In this document: piece by piece, positions 1-12,189 of the stretch
How the letters are laid out: the number at the start of each line of letters is the position of its first letter
How positions within the stretch are numbered: the first letter of the stretch is position 1
Assembly: GCA_037013685.1 (NCBI GenBank)
Contig: CM072887.1
Coordinates: 40,351,154-40,415,153, forward strand
DNA length: 64,000 nt
Source: Acridotheres tristis
Taxonomy: Eukaryota > Chordata > Aves > Passeriformes > Sturnidae
Reading direction: 5' to 3'
The notes under the pieces: generated by a model
Databases searched by the model: none
Seen by the model: the letters and a program-made list of their open reading frames with translations, nothing else
What the model was told of the DNA's origin: nothing
Position numbers and translations under genes: made by a program

Positions 1-979
1 GAAAAGCAATTTTAGGTTCACTTCCTAGATAAGAAAGAAAATTCCTTCCTGTTACTGATTCCATAAAAGAGAAGGAGGTAACCTGCAGAGTCTGATAAAG
101 TCAGCCCTCTATTTCAGCTCTGGCTGTGGGCTATGTTAGCACAGAAGACAGGCAGCTCGCAAAAATTTAATGTAAGAGACACAGAAGAAAGAAAATTGTT
201 CTCCCACACCCCTGAGGGAAACGGTCTTTGTTTTCCAGAACTGAAACTCCGGTAATATCCTTGACAATCCCCCTGCAGTATTTGTAATTTGTAACTTGCT
301 GGTTAAGTCACTTGGGAGCAAAAGTGTTTAAGATTTCAGATTCTCCTGGCCAGTTCTAAGATATTTTTTGTCCCTTTACTGGAGTTTCCATACTCATTGC
401 TGTTTGCTCAGGGAAGGAGGTAAAGCCTCTGTTTGGTCCCTCTGCTGGCCCCACAAGGTGCTCCTCCAGGAACAGGCACACAGGCCAGCGTGGCTCCTGG
501 CTCTTTGACTGCCCAGCTGTGCTGGTATGCACAGGTTGAAGGTTTGGGTGCATGTGCCATCTGACAGTGTAAATAAATACAATATTAACTCATTTGTATG
601 CAACAACATGGACATAAATGCTACCCTCTAAGAATCATCCTGGAAACCTATGGGTCTCACATAATAAATCTTTTTGAGAAGCATGTACTCTGCCTTCTTG
701 CTGACACTGATGCTTGTATCATTGTTTTACTTCGCTTTGAGCTTAATAATTGGCAAATCCTGGAGATGCAGCTGGGCCGACTTGCTGTGGGCCCGGGCAG
801 TGAGGGGGATGCTGCTGAACAGAGATACATTTCTGTCAGGGTGATGGCTTGCTTGAAAGGCGGTGACAAGTGGTGCAAGAGGGGGAAATGTGTTTTCCAG
901 ATTTAACCACTTCCCCTCCTTTCTTTTTCAGGTTTTCTTCCCATCTGGCTCATAGGTAGAGCCGTGTACATCAATACAC

Positions 980-1594
980 ATGAAACCAGCAAGTGTGTTT
1001 GTTTACCAAACTTTGCACAGGCAAACCTTCAGACCATTCGTTTTAAATTCTTTTTTCTTTGTTCACAAAGATGAAGGGAAAGTGTTCCTATGTATGGATT
1101 TTGCAGGAAATGGGAAGTGGGTGACAGTGACCGGGGCTGTGACCTGGCAGACCTCGCCATCTAATGTAACACGATCTCATGGCACTTGGGAGAAAAAAGG
1201 GAAGAGAAGTCTAGCCCTGGGACTGCAAATCACAGGCCGTGATGACAAGAGGGGGCCTAATAAAACTCAGCACCCTTCACTTTTAAATGAAATGAGTAGG
1301 GAGGAGGAGTGGGGAGAGGATAATTTATTGCTTAGAGATATCCCGGGTATTGCATTCCTAGAAATGCCTTTGACTGCCCCATTGCATTTCAGTGATGAAA
1401 AATGTGAATACAGCTTTGAGCAGTTAAGGTCTTTATTTGAATTAATTAGAACAGCTATAACAACAGGATTTAAGAAATGGAGGATGGAGACAAGAAGACC
1501 TTGCATTGTTCATGATGTCATATCATCCTCCAATAGCCACCTTCCTGAAGGACATCAGTACTGCCAGAAAGGAAAGGCTGGGATGTCCAAGTGA
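980..1594 (+). other. Longest open frame in window, coding status unknown
   Basis: This frame runs 204 codons from an ATG to a stop, and the frame is closed upstream by a TAG at 953-955. I do not recognise the product: no signal peptide, membrane span, zinc finger or catalytic motif is visible. The C-terminal half is more charged and could form helices (around residues 140-170). A pyrimidine tract ending in an acceptor-like TTTTTCAG lies just upstream at about 907-931, so a terminal exon is conceivable, but no partner exon is seen. With an assumed GC near 40 percent, a chance frame this long is uncommon in 64 kb, yet avian non-coding DNA is heterogeneous. It may well be fortuitous. Confidence 0.15.
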
Positions 1595-4200
1595 CTGGGA
1601 TGGGATAAAAGACACAGGTACATGATGCTGAAAAAACATGCCATGGCTCTACGTCTCCTCTGACCACTAATTTCTGACTTTGTGTTGAGGATGCCACAGG
1701 AACAAGCGAATTTTGCTGGACAAATTTCTGCTGCTGCTATTAGTTGGCAGGCAAGTCTTATTTGCAATGATGGTGATCAAAATAAATTTGCTTTCATACA
1801 TTTTACTAGGTAAGGATGGAGACTTGCTAGACAAACTCATTGGACAGGAATGGGTGCACAGTCTAACAACAGCTTGGCTTGCCAGGACGTGCTAGGACTC
1901 AGGGGTCTCCTGCATCCCTTTTTGGAGGAGTGGCTCTGCCACTTCTCTTTTCATTGTTTCATTTTGTTGGGTTTGTAGGGGTTTTAAACAAAAATAAACC
2001 CACAGGAATAGACAAACTTTGGGCGCTTCAGAAATTCTGCTGATTCAAGCCCTTGTGTTGCTGAGATACTGACATCTCTTTGTAACTGCAAAAACAGGTT
2101 GCAAGCAACAAAAACATGAGTCCCTACACAGGACTGCAAACTTCTTTCTAGTTGACCAGGAAATGCATATCTTTTCCAAAGGATTTTGTTAGCTCTACTT
2201 TTGGACCCAGAATATTTTAAATTAAATTAAATGGAAGAGAAGACAGAAAGGAAAATTAATTAGGGTGCTTTTTTGTTTGTTTGATCTTAGTAGATGGTTA
2301 AAGTCAATTTTTCTTGAAACTTTAGGCAGAGGCTCTTATTTGTTTAATCTATCTCTCTGATTATTATTATATTTCTGGTAGGGTGAACACCACAGAATAA
2401 ATTAAAGACAATGAAATAAACAGAGCCAAGTGCGGCTGTGCCCTAGAGCCGTCCCATCTCAATATATGAGCATGTGTTTCATCTCTCCAAAGCAGAGATT
2501 TCAGGACTCAGCTGGCACCAATAAAGAGGTATCACACTGGGAGAGAGAGCTGTTGCTCCCCTGGGCTGCTGTCTGCCCCTAGCCCTGGGGGCTCAGTGCA
2601 GGGCTGAGGCAGGAGAGCTGCATCTCCATGCAGCACTCACCTCCTGGACACAGTCAGGATATACTCACTCACCTCATCCTGTTTTGCTGAAGCTGCAGAG
2701 CTCTTTGCATGTCTCAGACACAAAAGCTGTGCAGTTTCAGGGCTGTGCTTGGTACAGCAGGCAGAGCAGCTGTTGAAAGCACAACTGGTTTCTGAATCAC
2801 CTGTTACAATCTGCCCTCAGCAGGGCTGCCACCGCTGCTGCTCCCCCTCCCACTTGGTCACAGCTCTCATTCTCCTCTTTGCTCCCCTTAGCAATCTCCC
2901 ACGAGCCACCATGGTAGGAAATATCTATCTATATATACATCTATCACTCATATGGAAGTGGGAAAGTTGCTCATCCCCTCCTCCACCCTACTGGGACAAG
3001 GACTTGGTCAGGTTGCTTCTGCTTTCTGTGCTTGGGAAAGCCCAGGTGTCCACCCTGCCATGCTGGTCCCTGCCTCTGCAGTCTGCATGGTTCACAAAAT
3101 CAGCTGTCATTGTTTGCCTGGCTGCTTATAGCATCTTTGGACCATGCTGAGGCATAGACAAATCTCTGTGCTCAGTGTAGCTTTCTGTGTACAGTTTAGC
3201 CAAGTCAACGTGCTGCGGACTTTTCCTTCAAATCTGAGGGCTGGGATTGAAGACCTTCAATCTAAAATAGTTCATCTTAAGTTGAGCCAAAGTTTTCAAA
3301 ATTGCGTCTTCTTTAAATATCTTCTTTAAACTCTGAACACACTTATTCTTAATAAATCTTTTTTCCCCCCACAAAATTCCCGAGAAGCAGCTACAGAGTG
3401 AGTTACATGCATTTTACAAATGACAGACCACATGCCAGTGGGTCCCAGATAGCCTTGATCCAGTATTGCAGTTAAAATATTAACTTTCCATTCAACTTAG
3501 CAATATGTAAAGAAAACCTCCTATGCTTCTTCCCAGGTGAAAAACATATTAATTTTATCCAAAATCCACCCTCACATCTGATATTGTCCTGATACCAGCA
3601 AAAAGAATAAAAAGATAACTGTTTGCTGTCCTGTTTACGGGCAGGGTGTTCAACATTAGTCGAATCATACAGATATCAAAATACTGAGAGAGAATGAAGC
3701 AACAGGGATAAAGAATGAATTTTCAGAATGCCAAAAATTAAAAGACAATATGGAATTGACCCAGGAGGTGCTTACTCATGGACTGAATATGATTAGGGTG
3801 GGATCCAGTCTGGAAGAGTTCCCATGTTAGACTGGAGCTTTCTGCAGAGGATACAGCCCTTATTGCATTAGATATGTTCAGACAAAGTATATCAATGTAG
3901 CAAGTAGTGAGTGAATAAAGAGATTCATACTCTCAGAGAATGAGCACCCAGGTGTGATGGACCAAACACTACTGAATTATTCAAATAGACTTAAATCTGT
4001 GAGATTTCACAGATTCACCAGAAATCACAGCAGTCAACCTATGTTCTTGTACATCTTGCTTGAAGTCAGGACTCAAAAAATACCTAGAGAACAGCCTCTC
4101 ACACAAGCTTATTTGGTTTCCACTACTGGCTGTAATCCAAAAGGGCAGCAGTGTGTGTGCTTGAACACTAAAAATATACTGGACTGAAGCAGAAGCCCCT

Positions 4201-4265
4201 GTCAGGTCGGCTTGATGCTGACCTGAGCTTGGTGTTGACCTGCTGGGTTGGTGCTGTTGGTGAGG
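4201..4265. repeat. Imperfect short tandem repeat
   Basis: Units of about 20 bp built around GGTGYTGACCTG-like words repeat three times with substitutions. It is a degraded minisatellite with no evident function. Confidence 0.4.
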
Positions 4266-6361
4266 AGAGCAGTATTTCTGAAAGAGAAGCTTCTATTGTA
4301 ATCTATATTATCGTGAAACTTCTTTGAAAACTAGCAGGATTCTTCCTGTAGGGGATACTATTACATTTTTAGTGTTGAATTTAATATTTAGTTCTGAAAG
4401 TGCACTTTGATGTTATTATTACATTTTTCAAAGCACATAATCCTGTGCCTTGCATAGGTGCATGTATTCCCTTCTCCTCCTGGATATTCATGCACTACTG
4501 TGGGAATACAAGAGCTGTTCAGAAATTCTGGGCATCTGCAAATCTGTTCAACAGGTGATATCCAAGTGCTGCCAGGGTGGAGTTAACATCTTGTTAAACG
4601 TTAACAGGGGGCTTGGTTCCACCATTTTACAATGTGTAACCTAAGGCAAGTAAATGATAAACTGTTCTGGGTGCAGCCCTGGTTGCCAAGTACCTATATT
4701 TCACGTTGTTACTCCCAGAGGAAAAGCAAATAACTGTCATTTGGAAGCAGGTAGGCAGAAAAGATGCTGCATATTGATTTCCTACTCTCCTAAAAGAGGC
4801 ACAAAGATAACAATTGCACTGGAAAATATATTGCCCAGTTTAGTGTTTTCTATATATTTGTAAGACAACAGCACAAGGTGCTAAACCAGAAACAGGAGAA
4901 AGCTACCTGCCACTGTAGCAGAGACTATAAGGCGCTGCTTCTTATTTATTCAATCATACTGATCTCTCACTTTCTCCTCTTCTCTGTTTGCCCCTCAACC
5001 AGTACAACTTGTTAAGAGATTGACCACAGAGACTAGGGCTGCCCACAGCTCGGGCTGGCTGACCCAAAGTGCCAAGCTCCCACTAGCCACCCCTGTCTCC
5101 TACCCACACTGCAGCCAGGCACACCAGGTGCAGCTGGCACTTCACTTGGGGGGAACCCATGTGTCTTTGGGCAATGGCCCATCAAATGTGCTCTGCTGGG
5201 ATGCACCGTGGTAGCTCTGACATCCTACATCCTTGCTGAGACCCTGACTTGGTGGACGCAAGCCTGCCTTCTGTTTGTTCTCATGAGATGATAATTGTGA
5301 TGAGATTCAGGAAAAGGTTAAATATCCGTGCAGTAAAAAAGCACTTTCCAGTTGTGCTGACTGGGACAGATACTGCAGCAGCCATTAATCTCCATGTTCC
5401 AGGCTGGATACTCATCATGGGCTGAAGTCACTGTCTGCCCCCCTTCCCCCCAGTAGGATTGTGCAATCATCATCCGTGTTCATCATCTGAGGTGAGAGGG
5501 GAGGGCGTCACCTTCCTCTGAAGCATCCGGCACCAGCTCCGGTCACTGGCAGGATGCTGCCTGAGCTGGACATGGCCGTGCTCCAGCATGGCAAGAGTTA
5601 CTCACCCTCCTCCGAGTTACAACAGCTGATGCAGCCAGATGTCACCTCTGGCCAGGCTCACCCCTTCCCCTTGCACATGTGCCAGGCTTACGAATACCTA
5701 TCACCTTCCCCAGCCCCTGAGGAGTCAAATCTTCAGGTGGTGCCTTGCTTCTCACAGACATTGGAGTGAATTCATTGCTATCACATTTGAAGAGTTTGTG
5801 ATCCTCAGCAGTCAGAAACATCATGATACAAGTACTTATAGACGGACAAGAGGATGTGGCTGCAAAACTGCAAAAAATAATCAGCACTGCTGACGGGTCC
5901 TTGCTTTCTGACCTAAATTTGAAATTACTTCATCCCTCTTTAATATGAAGATGTCATAAGCACTTCATTATCAGGGCTCTTCCTTTTTCTTCTGTTTGTA
6001 TGTGTGTGTGCACGTTTCTCTTGTCCTCTCTCACTCCTCTTCCTCCCACCACCTCACATCACTGTACACTGCAGACTTCCTCTCTCACTTTCATAAGCTG
6101 CCAGAAGTGAAGTGACCTGGTTACACATCCAGCTCTGAAAGCTGCCTCAGCAATGTTTTTCCTCCCTTTCTGCAGCAGTCCTGGGCAAGCACGCTGTCCT
6201 CAGCTGGTCAGTACATTTGAAGCAGGGGTGTTATGGTCTGTGCCACAGTTCACCACCCCAACTCACAGAGCTGGCAGCTGCAGCCACTGACTTGTGACAA
6301 CTTTATTAGGAAGTCTGTTGTCACTGACTTCAGGCAGAAGGCAGAGAAAAAGGCGATGATA

Positions 6362-6381
6362 TTGTTGTTGTTGTTGTTGTT
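6362..6381 (+). repeat. (TTG)n microsatellite
   Basis: Six to seven uninterrupted TTG units are followed by an AT-rich run (ATTAATATTATTATG). Frames reading through it on the minus strand give poly-asparagine, which is a simple-repeat artefact and not a protein. Confidence 0.9.
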
Positions 6382-6399
6382 ATTAATATTATTATGACT

Positions 6400-7960
6400 G
6401 CAATCAGTGTGAGCTGCTGACAGAATATGCCTCTCCGGAAATAACTCATTAATTCTGAGAGTTGCCAATGGGAGGAGCAGCCCAGAGCCCTGATCCAGCA
6501 GCACTTACGCAGCAGGATGCCCGTGTTATCAGTGAGGAAATCCACAGCTTGGCTCTACGTATGCAAGTGTCCTCACCAGTTCCTGAAGGCAGCAAAAAGA
6601 GAAAGTCCTACCCATCCTCATTCAGTGCTCTTTGGAGTGTTTGCCACAGTAAGATGTTCCTTTTTGTTTCTGCCATTATAAATAATGAGAGAGTCAATTT
6701 GCCCTCTCTGAGAATCAAACTGACACTCCAGCAATCCATCATAAAACTATGTTTTCTTTATTTTGTCTCTTATTTTCTGTAAATTTGTCTTTTTTATATC
6801 CCAATGTCTTGGGTGTAATACCTGTAATAAACTATACTCCTGGATCCTTGTGGCTACACATGAAACTCAAGACTTTAATGCAACAGTTTACATTCTAAGA
6901 GATTTCTTGCCACCAGACTATTATCATGGATGTTAGAAAACTAAAAGCTTATCATCCTGTCTGTTCCTTTGGCTGGAGTACATGTATATTTTCCTATTAG
7001 TCTAGGTCCAACCATCTGGAAGTTAGTAAGAACATAATTTGGTGGAACTATCTGATAAAGTAAAAGTGCAACGATTGTCCTTTCTGGACTTGTACTAAAT
7101 TTTTCCACCATTCAACTTTATTTCCACGACTTCCAATATTTTTTCAGATTTCCAGATTTATAGCACAGAGCTAGGTAAGGAGATATCCAACTTGAGAATG
7201 CAGACATAAAATAGAAAAAGCTTTATCATTACCCTATTTTTATGAAGTTTCTTGTTCCTTGTCAGAGAAAGGCAGTTCCAAACATGCTTGCTGGTTTATG
7301 AGATGCTTGCAGACTCACTTCCATCCACAAGGGGTAAAATAGCTTCAAAGTGCTACCAAATCCAACAGGCTTTTGGGACCACATCCCAGCTGGGAGTCAT
7401 CAGCACTGTACCACCAGTGGACACAGAGAAACTTCGTATGGCCTCAGGATTCTGCTCTTCACTGAAGAGGCAAATGAAGCTCAATAGAAATGGCAAAGTA
7501 TAAAGCAACCTCTCTTCCTTAGGGAAAGAGAAACGCCAATGAAAATTATCTGCCTGTGATGAAGAACAAGTTAAGAAAGAGGACTCTTTTCTGGAAGTAC
7601 ATTAAATATTCCACCCTCAAGTGCAGGAATTTGAGCAGACATATGTGTATGAAATCAAGTCTAGAAGTTTTATGTTAAAGACAGAAGATTCCAATGATTC
7701 AAGATAGAACCCAAACCTGAATGTAGTCAGATGGGAAAGTTTTAGCTTAATAGGGTCTGCAGGCAATTTCTGGGAAGGGGATGATGGAGCACCACAGTCT
7801 TCCCTGAACACTGGTGTGGCTCCGTGGGCTCACTTCTATCTGTCCATGAACTTACAGAGATGCCCTCACATCTGAGTGGAACATTCCATGCCAGTCCCAG
7901 GCTCTGTTGAGATAAAACCTCACTTTCCCTCTCCCAAGTGTAAGGTCTAAACCAAAAATT
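6400..7960. other. No recognisable gene or repeat
   Basis: This is AT-rich sequence with no family I can name. The largest plus frame (6462-6782, 106 codons) ends in a phenylalanine- and leucine-rich stretch encoded by T-rich DNA and has no coding support. Confidence 0.5.
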
Positions 7961-7967
7961 GCAATAA

Positions 7968-8065
7968 GAATCACAAAACTAGAGATTTGTCAAGGTTGAG
8001 AAAGACCTCCAGGATCATTGAGTCCAATTAATAAATAAACCTGTCTGGTAAAAAGCACCTAGTGA
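7968..8065 (-). mobile_element. CR1 LINE 3' end fragment
   Basis: Read on the plus strand, the segment shows the familiar antisense CR1 tail. It has GAATCAC near 7968, then AAGGTTGAGAAAGACCTCCA, GGATCATTGAGTCCAA and ACCTGTCTGGT-like remnants. This is the last roughly 100 bp of the 3' UTR of an element lying on the minus strand. It is diverged from the family pattern and 5'-truncated, as is usual for CR1. It carries no coding capacity. Confidence 0.75.
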
Positions 8066-8219
8066 ACTAATATATTTTCAGGTTATTTTCACCCCAGAAC
8101 CCAATGCCTCTGCATTCCACACTACAGTGTGGCTAAACATTTGTATTGTTGTTTTCAAATATGCTTGTCTACCCTGTACCTTTCTCCCATAGTTTCAGCT
8201 TTCTGAATTCTTGTAATTA

Positions 8220-8690
8220 CCTGGTGTCATCAAGAATTTTTATATTGTCCAGTTAGGCATCATCTGTATGTTTGTTAACATGCAAATCATTAATTCCATG
8301 GGTCATTAATACATGCTTTGAACAAAGATCAGAAGTGCACTCAAACTAAAGTAAAGCCTCTCACTGATTTTTGTGTATTCCAGATCTAACCTCAAAACTT
8401 GCCCTCACACATATCTCTTCCATTACAGTATCCTGACAGATACCTCCCTGCAGACGGCTATACTGGGACTGTACCATTCTTAGATTTTTTCCTTAATCCC
8501 AGCTGGCAATATGTAGTCACTCATTTCTGTCTGTGCAAAGCCTATCTGGACTGCACTTTATGTGCAATATTGCATCCTGAGACAGTGGCATCAAAGGACT
8601 TAGTAAATCCAAATCTATTTGTCTATCCTGTATTTGTCTGCTGTGACTTGTTATTTTGACTTCTTTTGACTTTGATTTACAGAATGATTT
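8220..8690 (-). mobile_element. Ancient CR1-like LINE, reverse transcriptase fragment
   Basis: The minus strand gives a decayed reverse-transcriptase palm in order. A stretch reading LDLLSPLMPLSQDAIL aligns to the CR1 motif LDFSKAFDTVSHxIL. An RxVQSQYSRLQGGICQDTVM region matches the QRVVVNG/SGVPQGSVLGPVLF block. Near 8230-8290, GINDLHVNKHTDDA stands where FINDL...FADDTKL sits. Several stops and frame changes interrupt it. It is much more diverged than the CR1 copies at 23.8, 34.3 and 46.3 kb, so it is an old insertion. It probably belongs to the same insertion as the fragment at 9975-10640, which supplies the upstream part of the same ORF2 on the same strand. Confidence 0.6.
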
Positions 8691-8699
8691 TGAAAAATG

Positions 8700-9970
8700 T
8701 AAGAGCTTTCTCTTTCCCTGGCAGGAGCAAGGCACAGGACTGCCCACCTGCTGCTCTGCCTCTGCCAGCTCTGAAGTTAAAATCAGGAGAAGGAGCAGGG
8801 AGACCATGAAGGCCAGGCACCAGGGGTGGAAGTGCCTGTCTTGGGCTGTGGGGCTGGTCACAGCACACAGCAGCCACCTCTGTCTGTGACCTGCCACCCC
8901 TCTTGCCAGCCCAGAACCCCTTACCTTGTCCCACAAAATTGTTCTGTCCCAGCTTATTTGCAGTCCTTGAGGACAGAGGCTTTGTCCTGTGGTCTGTAAT
9001 AAAGCCAGGTTTATTGTTCATCTCAGCTCTACATTACAATTTTCTCTGAGCCCTTGGCAGCCATACTCAATTCCCTAGAGGTCTTTGCACATTATATTGG
9101 AAGTATACAAGCCAGCATCATTTCTTTTCTTTTAACCAAGGTCGATGCAATCTACTAACTTCGGTGTGTGCTGTAGTCCTCAATAAATACCACCAAGCCA
9201 TTATTTCCAGCAGTATTGCACATCTAGCTAATCCACATTGATACTGATTTTTCAGTGTAAAGATTATCATGCACAGTAAATGTTGTAAATGTTGTTGCTG
9301 CCTTTGATGATTGAAATCCACATACCTTTCAACTCAGCTCTTCCTTTCAGAGGTCTGATTTTCCATGGCTAGTTTTCCCTTTTCTTGGCATTTTCTTCCT
9401 ACCACTGAACGAGCTCAGTGGGAATGGAAGGTGCTAGCTGACCTGCAGAGCAGTCCTCACTTAAGGTTGCAAGTTGTTTCTCATTATTGAAGTTACCATA
9501 GCTGTCCTTTTTAAGTTTGTCAGTTTACTATGCCCTATGGTTTCTCTGATTTGAATATGCAGAGTATATGATCCCTCAATCCAAATGGTACTTAAAAAAT
9601 GGACAAGATGTATATTTTCATACACATTAGACCCCTTAATTTACATAGACTATTTCAGGATAAGGAATAAGGAGACTGATGAACAAGTAGAATTTTTGAG
9701 ATTATAAAAAACATTATTTAGGGACTTGAATTTCTCCCAGCAGGATTCTTTCAGATTGGATGTAGGAACAGTGCCATGGCACTAAAGAGAAGCTACCTTT
9801 GCTGTGACACATACTGGTTTCCTTTGGAAGGCAAGGAGAAGGGCAGACACTGCAGAATGTGAATTTCTTTTACTCTCCTGCAGGCTGGGGCCAAAGTCAG
9901 GGACAGAAGATGATGCGTGATCCTGAGCCTGTCTGGCAGCAGGATTTTTGGGGAATGTAGGCCACCAGAT
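8700..9970. other. Unassigned sequence between two ancient CR1 pieces
   Basis: If the flanking LINE pieces belong to one insertion, this 1.3 kb contains inserted or unrecognisably decayed material. Its first part (8750-8990) is G+C-rich. Overlapping frames exist on both strands (for example 8677-9021 and 8517-8936, minus), but none resembles a protein I know beyond the LINE tail at its edge. Confidence 0.4.
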
Positions 9971-9974
9971 CAGT

Positions 9975-10640
9975 GTTGACAAGTCCTTGGAGACTTCTAT
10001 GAATCTTGTTAACTCTTAGGTTTTTAAAAGTATTTTAGAGGTTTCTTTATTTCTTCCAATGCTCTTTAAGAAATTGAAGGTGACTGGTCTATATCCTCTT
10101 TTTTGTCCTGTTTTTATTATCAGAAAAACCTTTTTCCAGTTTTTTATATGTATATTTTTCAGGTGCTCACAAATCAGAAGTGGCTCTCAGTTTAATACAG
10201 AAAATACTTCAAAACTTTTAGGATAAAGTGCAGCAGCCTCGGCCAAGTAGAAAGCCAAAGTAATTTACCAAAGTATTATCTCATCCATCCCTTCTCCAGT
10301 TCAAGCTTGTAGCTGTGTTTACTGCATGGAAGTTGATTTTTCTTTGTTAGTGCATATAAAAGACACCTTAATGCATCAGCTTTCTTGACACTATTTGCCA
10401 GTAAATAATCCTTCCATGGAATGATTTACCTGGTCTCCCTTCTACAATTAATGTGGTCCTTATTAATCTTCATTCACTAAATCCAGAATAGGTTCCCGGT
10501 TTTATTTATCACAACTTTCTGAGTAAGAACTGGCCACCAATGACTTCCAAAAGCTTTTAGGCTGCCCCACATCTGTTCCCAAGAAACTTCTAATCAATTA
10601 AAGTCCCCCACAACAGCAATGTCTGCTGGTATTATGATTT
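9975..10640 (-). mobile_element. Ancient CR1-like LINE, endonuclease to RT region
   Basis: Reading antisense, the end near 10600 holds GGGGGACTTTAATTG, the coding signature of the endonuclease GDFN motif. It is followed by LTQKVVINKTGNLFWI, which resembles LTQVVxxPTRxxxxLDLV. About 10380-10440 resembles the antisense EN-RT linker (CATCAGCTTTCTT, CCATGGAATGATTTACCT). About 10040-10130 resembles the RT entry region (GACTGGTCTATATCCTC, the antisense of the GNYRPVSL block). The order EN, linker, RT is correct for a minus-strand ORF2. Stops and indels are frequent. The copy is old, of a CR1/L3-like lineage widespread in reptiles, and cannot be active. Confidence 0.55.
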
Positions 10641-10837
10641 TGTCAGTTCCGAGTAAGTTCATCTACATTATTTTCCTTGCTTAGCAGCAATATTAGCCTT
10701 CTACTGTGACCATGCCTCTTCACCAAATTTCGATCAAACCTTTCACTATCAGCTGCTGGTAAGATCCTTCCCTCCCTGAGCTGAGCATGCAGCTCCATAG
10801 ACAGTGCTACGAATGAAGCTTGGTTTCATAGGACCAC

Positions 10838-11060
10838 ACAGTGATTTAGGTGAGAAGAGACTTTTGGAGGTCTCTATGAACACCCAGGGCCAGGCAGGAC
10901 TTGAAGACTAGACCAAGCCCTCATGGCCTGCTCTAGCTGAGGTTTGAAGTCCTCTGTGGATGGAGCATGCACAGCATCTATGCTTGCCTCTTCCCTCCAC
11001 AAAAATGTTTTCCTACAGAGCTATTTCTCATAGTTGTTTAAAACTAGTGAATAGAAATAT
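10838..11060 (-). mobile_element. CR1 LINE 3' UTR fragment
   Basis: The plus strand shows the antisense CR1 tail: GTGATTTAGGTGAGAAGAGA, then CTTTTGGAGGTCTCTATGA. After that come remnants of CAGGGCCAGGCAGGAC, a TGGATGGAGCATGCACAGCA block, and a CCTCCACAAAAATGTTTTCC block corresponding to the usual CACAGTAAAAAAGTTTTTCC. It is moderately diverged, 5'-truncated and non-coding. Confidence 0.7.
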
Positions 11061-11340
11061 ATCAGCTGGAAATAAAGCTTTCCTGGTGCCTGGGAAAAAA
11101 AAGATAAGGCCTTCCTCCCACTCCCTTACATGGCTTCTCTGAAGTCTGCTAGGAGCTGAGCTCATGCTATGGCTTTTCTCTCCATCAAATCCCTCTTGGT
11201 ATTTTCATATTGGATCTCCTTTGGATTGTACACAGTTGTCCTGCAATGTAGATAAAATTTATTGCCACAGTCACCTTTGTTCTTTTCTTCTCTCTGCAAA
11301 GTTTTGTTCCAATACAGCAGCAGCATCACAGACTTCCAAG

Positions 11341-11390
11341 GCACATGCACACATCTCTACACACACACAAACACATTCACAAACACCTGC
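11341..11390 (+). repeat. CA-rich imperfect microsatellite
   Basis: ACACAC runs are interrupted by AAACACATT and CTCT. It is too interrupted to be a highly variable locus. Confidence 0.7.
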
Positions 11391-12172
11391 ATGCATAGAA
11401 ATATTTGCAGAAAACAGATGGGTTTTTTTATTTTCATACAATTTCCAGCTAAAAATCAGAAACAATATATATTTTTTAAGCACACTCATGTTTCCTTATT
11501 AGTTATTTGTGTTCATTATGTTTGCTTTATTATGCCTTATTATTTTTCACTTGGAGATGGGATGATCCCTGGCAGGCAGAAGATTGCTGGTGAGACATGT
11601 GGACAGAGCCACTTGCAGCAGCATAGCCCTGTCACCAGGAGAGCTCATTCCAGTCCGAGCAATGCAGTGTGGAGATGGTTTGATGCCTGAAGGCACAGGC
11701 AGGAGCCAGTGACAAGCACAAGCCCAGGAGGAGCCAGGCAGGGCACGCCCATTGGGGCACTGCCTGGCCCCTGCTGAGGCCAGCAGCAGTATCCTTTTTC
11801 TGCAGCTCCTAGCTTGACCTTAAAAGTGAGGAGAGCAATACCTCTTTTCCCTCACTTTGCTCACCTGTACAGGGAAAACATCTGGGTGGAGGGGTCTATC
11901 CTCCTCACCAAATCCAAAATAACATGTAGGCTGAGCATTTCTGAGGAAAGGAGAATTATTTTTCTGCTCACTAGAGCAAAAGCAGGGCACAAACTAGCTC
12001 TCTGCAAGCAGAGACAGGCGCTGAATTCATTGGATAATCTACTGCAAATTATTTGCCCAGCTCTATTAATTAATGCTGTGAAGCACTTGGAGGGTTAAAT
12101 GCCCTTGAGCTGTCGTTCACCTAAGCTTTGCCCCTGACCTGACATCAGTGAAAAATCCTTAATGGTGGTGGT

Positions 12173-12189
12173 AGCAGCAGCAGCAGCAG
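12173..12189 (+). repeat. (AGC)n microsatellite
   Basis: About six AGC units follow a GGTGGTGGT stretch. No coding frame is associated. Confidence 0.85.

Larger units (their letters stand above)
1..6355. other. Unique-looking non-coding stretch
   Basis: I recognise no gene or transposon here. Small low-complexity patches are an ATCT-like run near 2930-2946, a pyrimidine-rich tract near 5985-6060, and an imperfect tandem repeat at 4201-4265. Open frames are short and overlap on both strands. The exception is the 204-codon frame at 980-1594, listed separately. The 133-codon plus frame at 2749-3150 resembles nothing I know. Confidence 0.5.

Noticed and set aside
12060..12110. GCTGTGAAGCACTTGGAGGG, similar to the end of some old interspersed repeats
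   Set aside because: The similarity covers about 20 bases only and the adjoining blocks are not recognisable.
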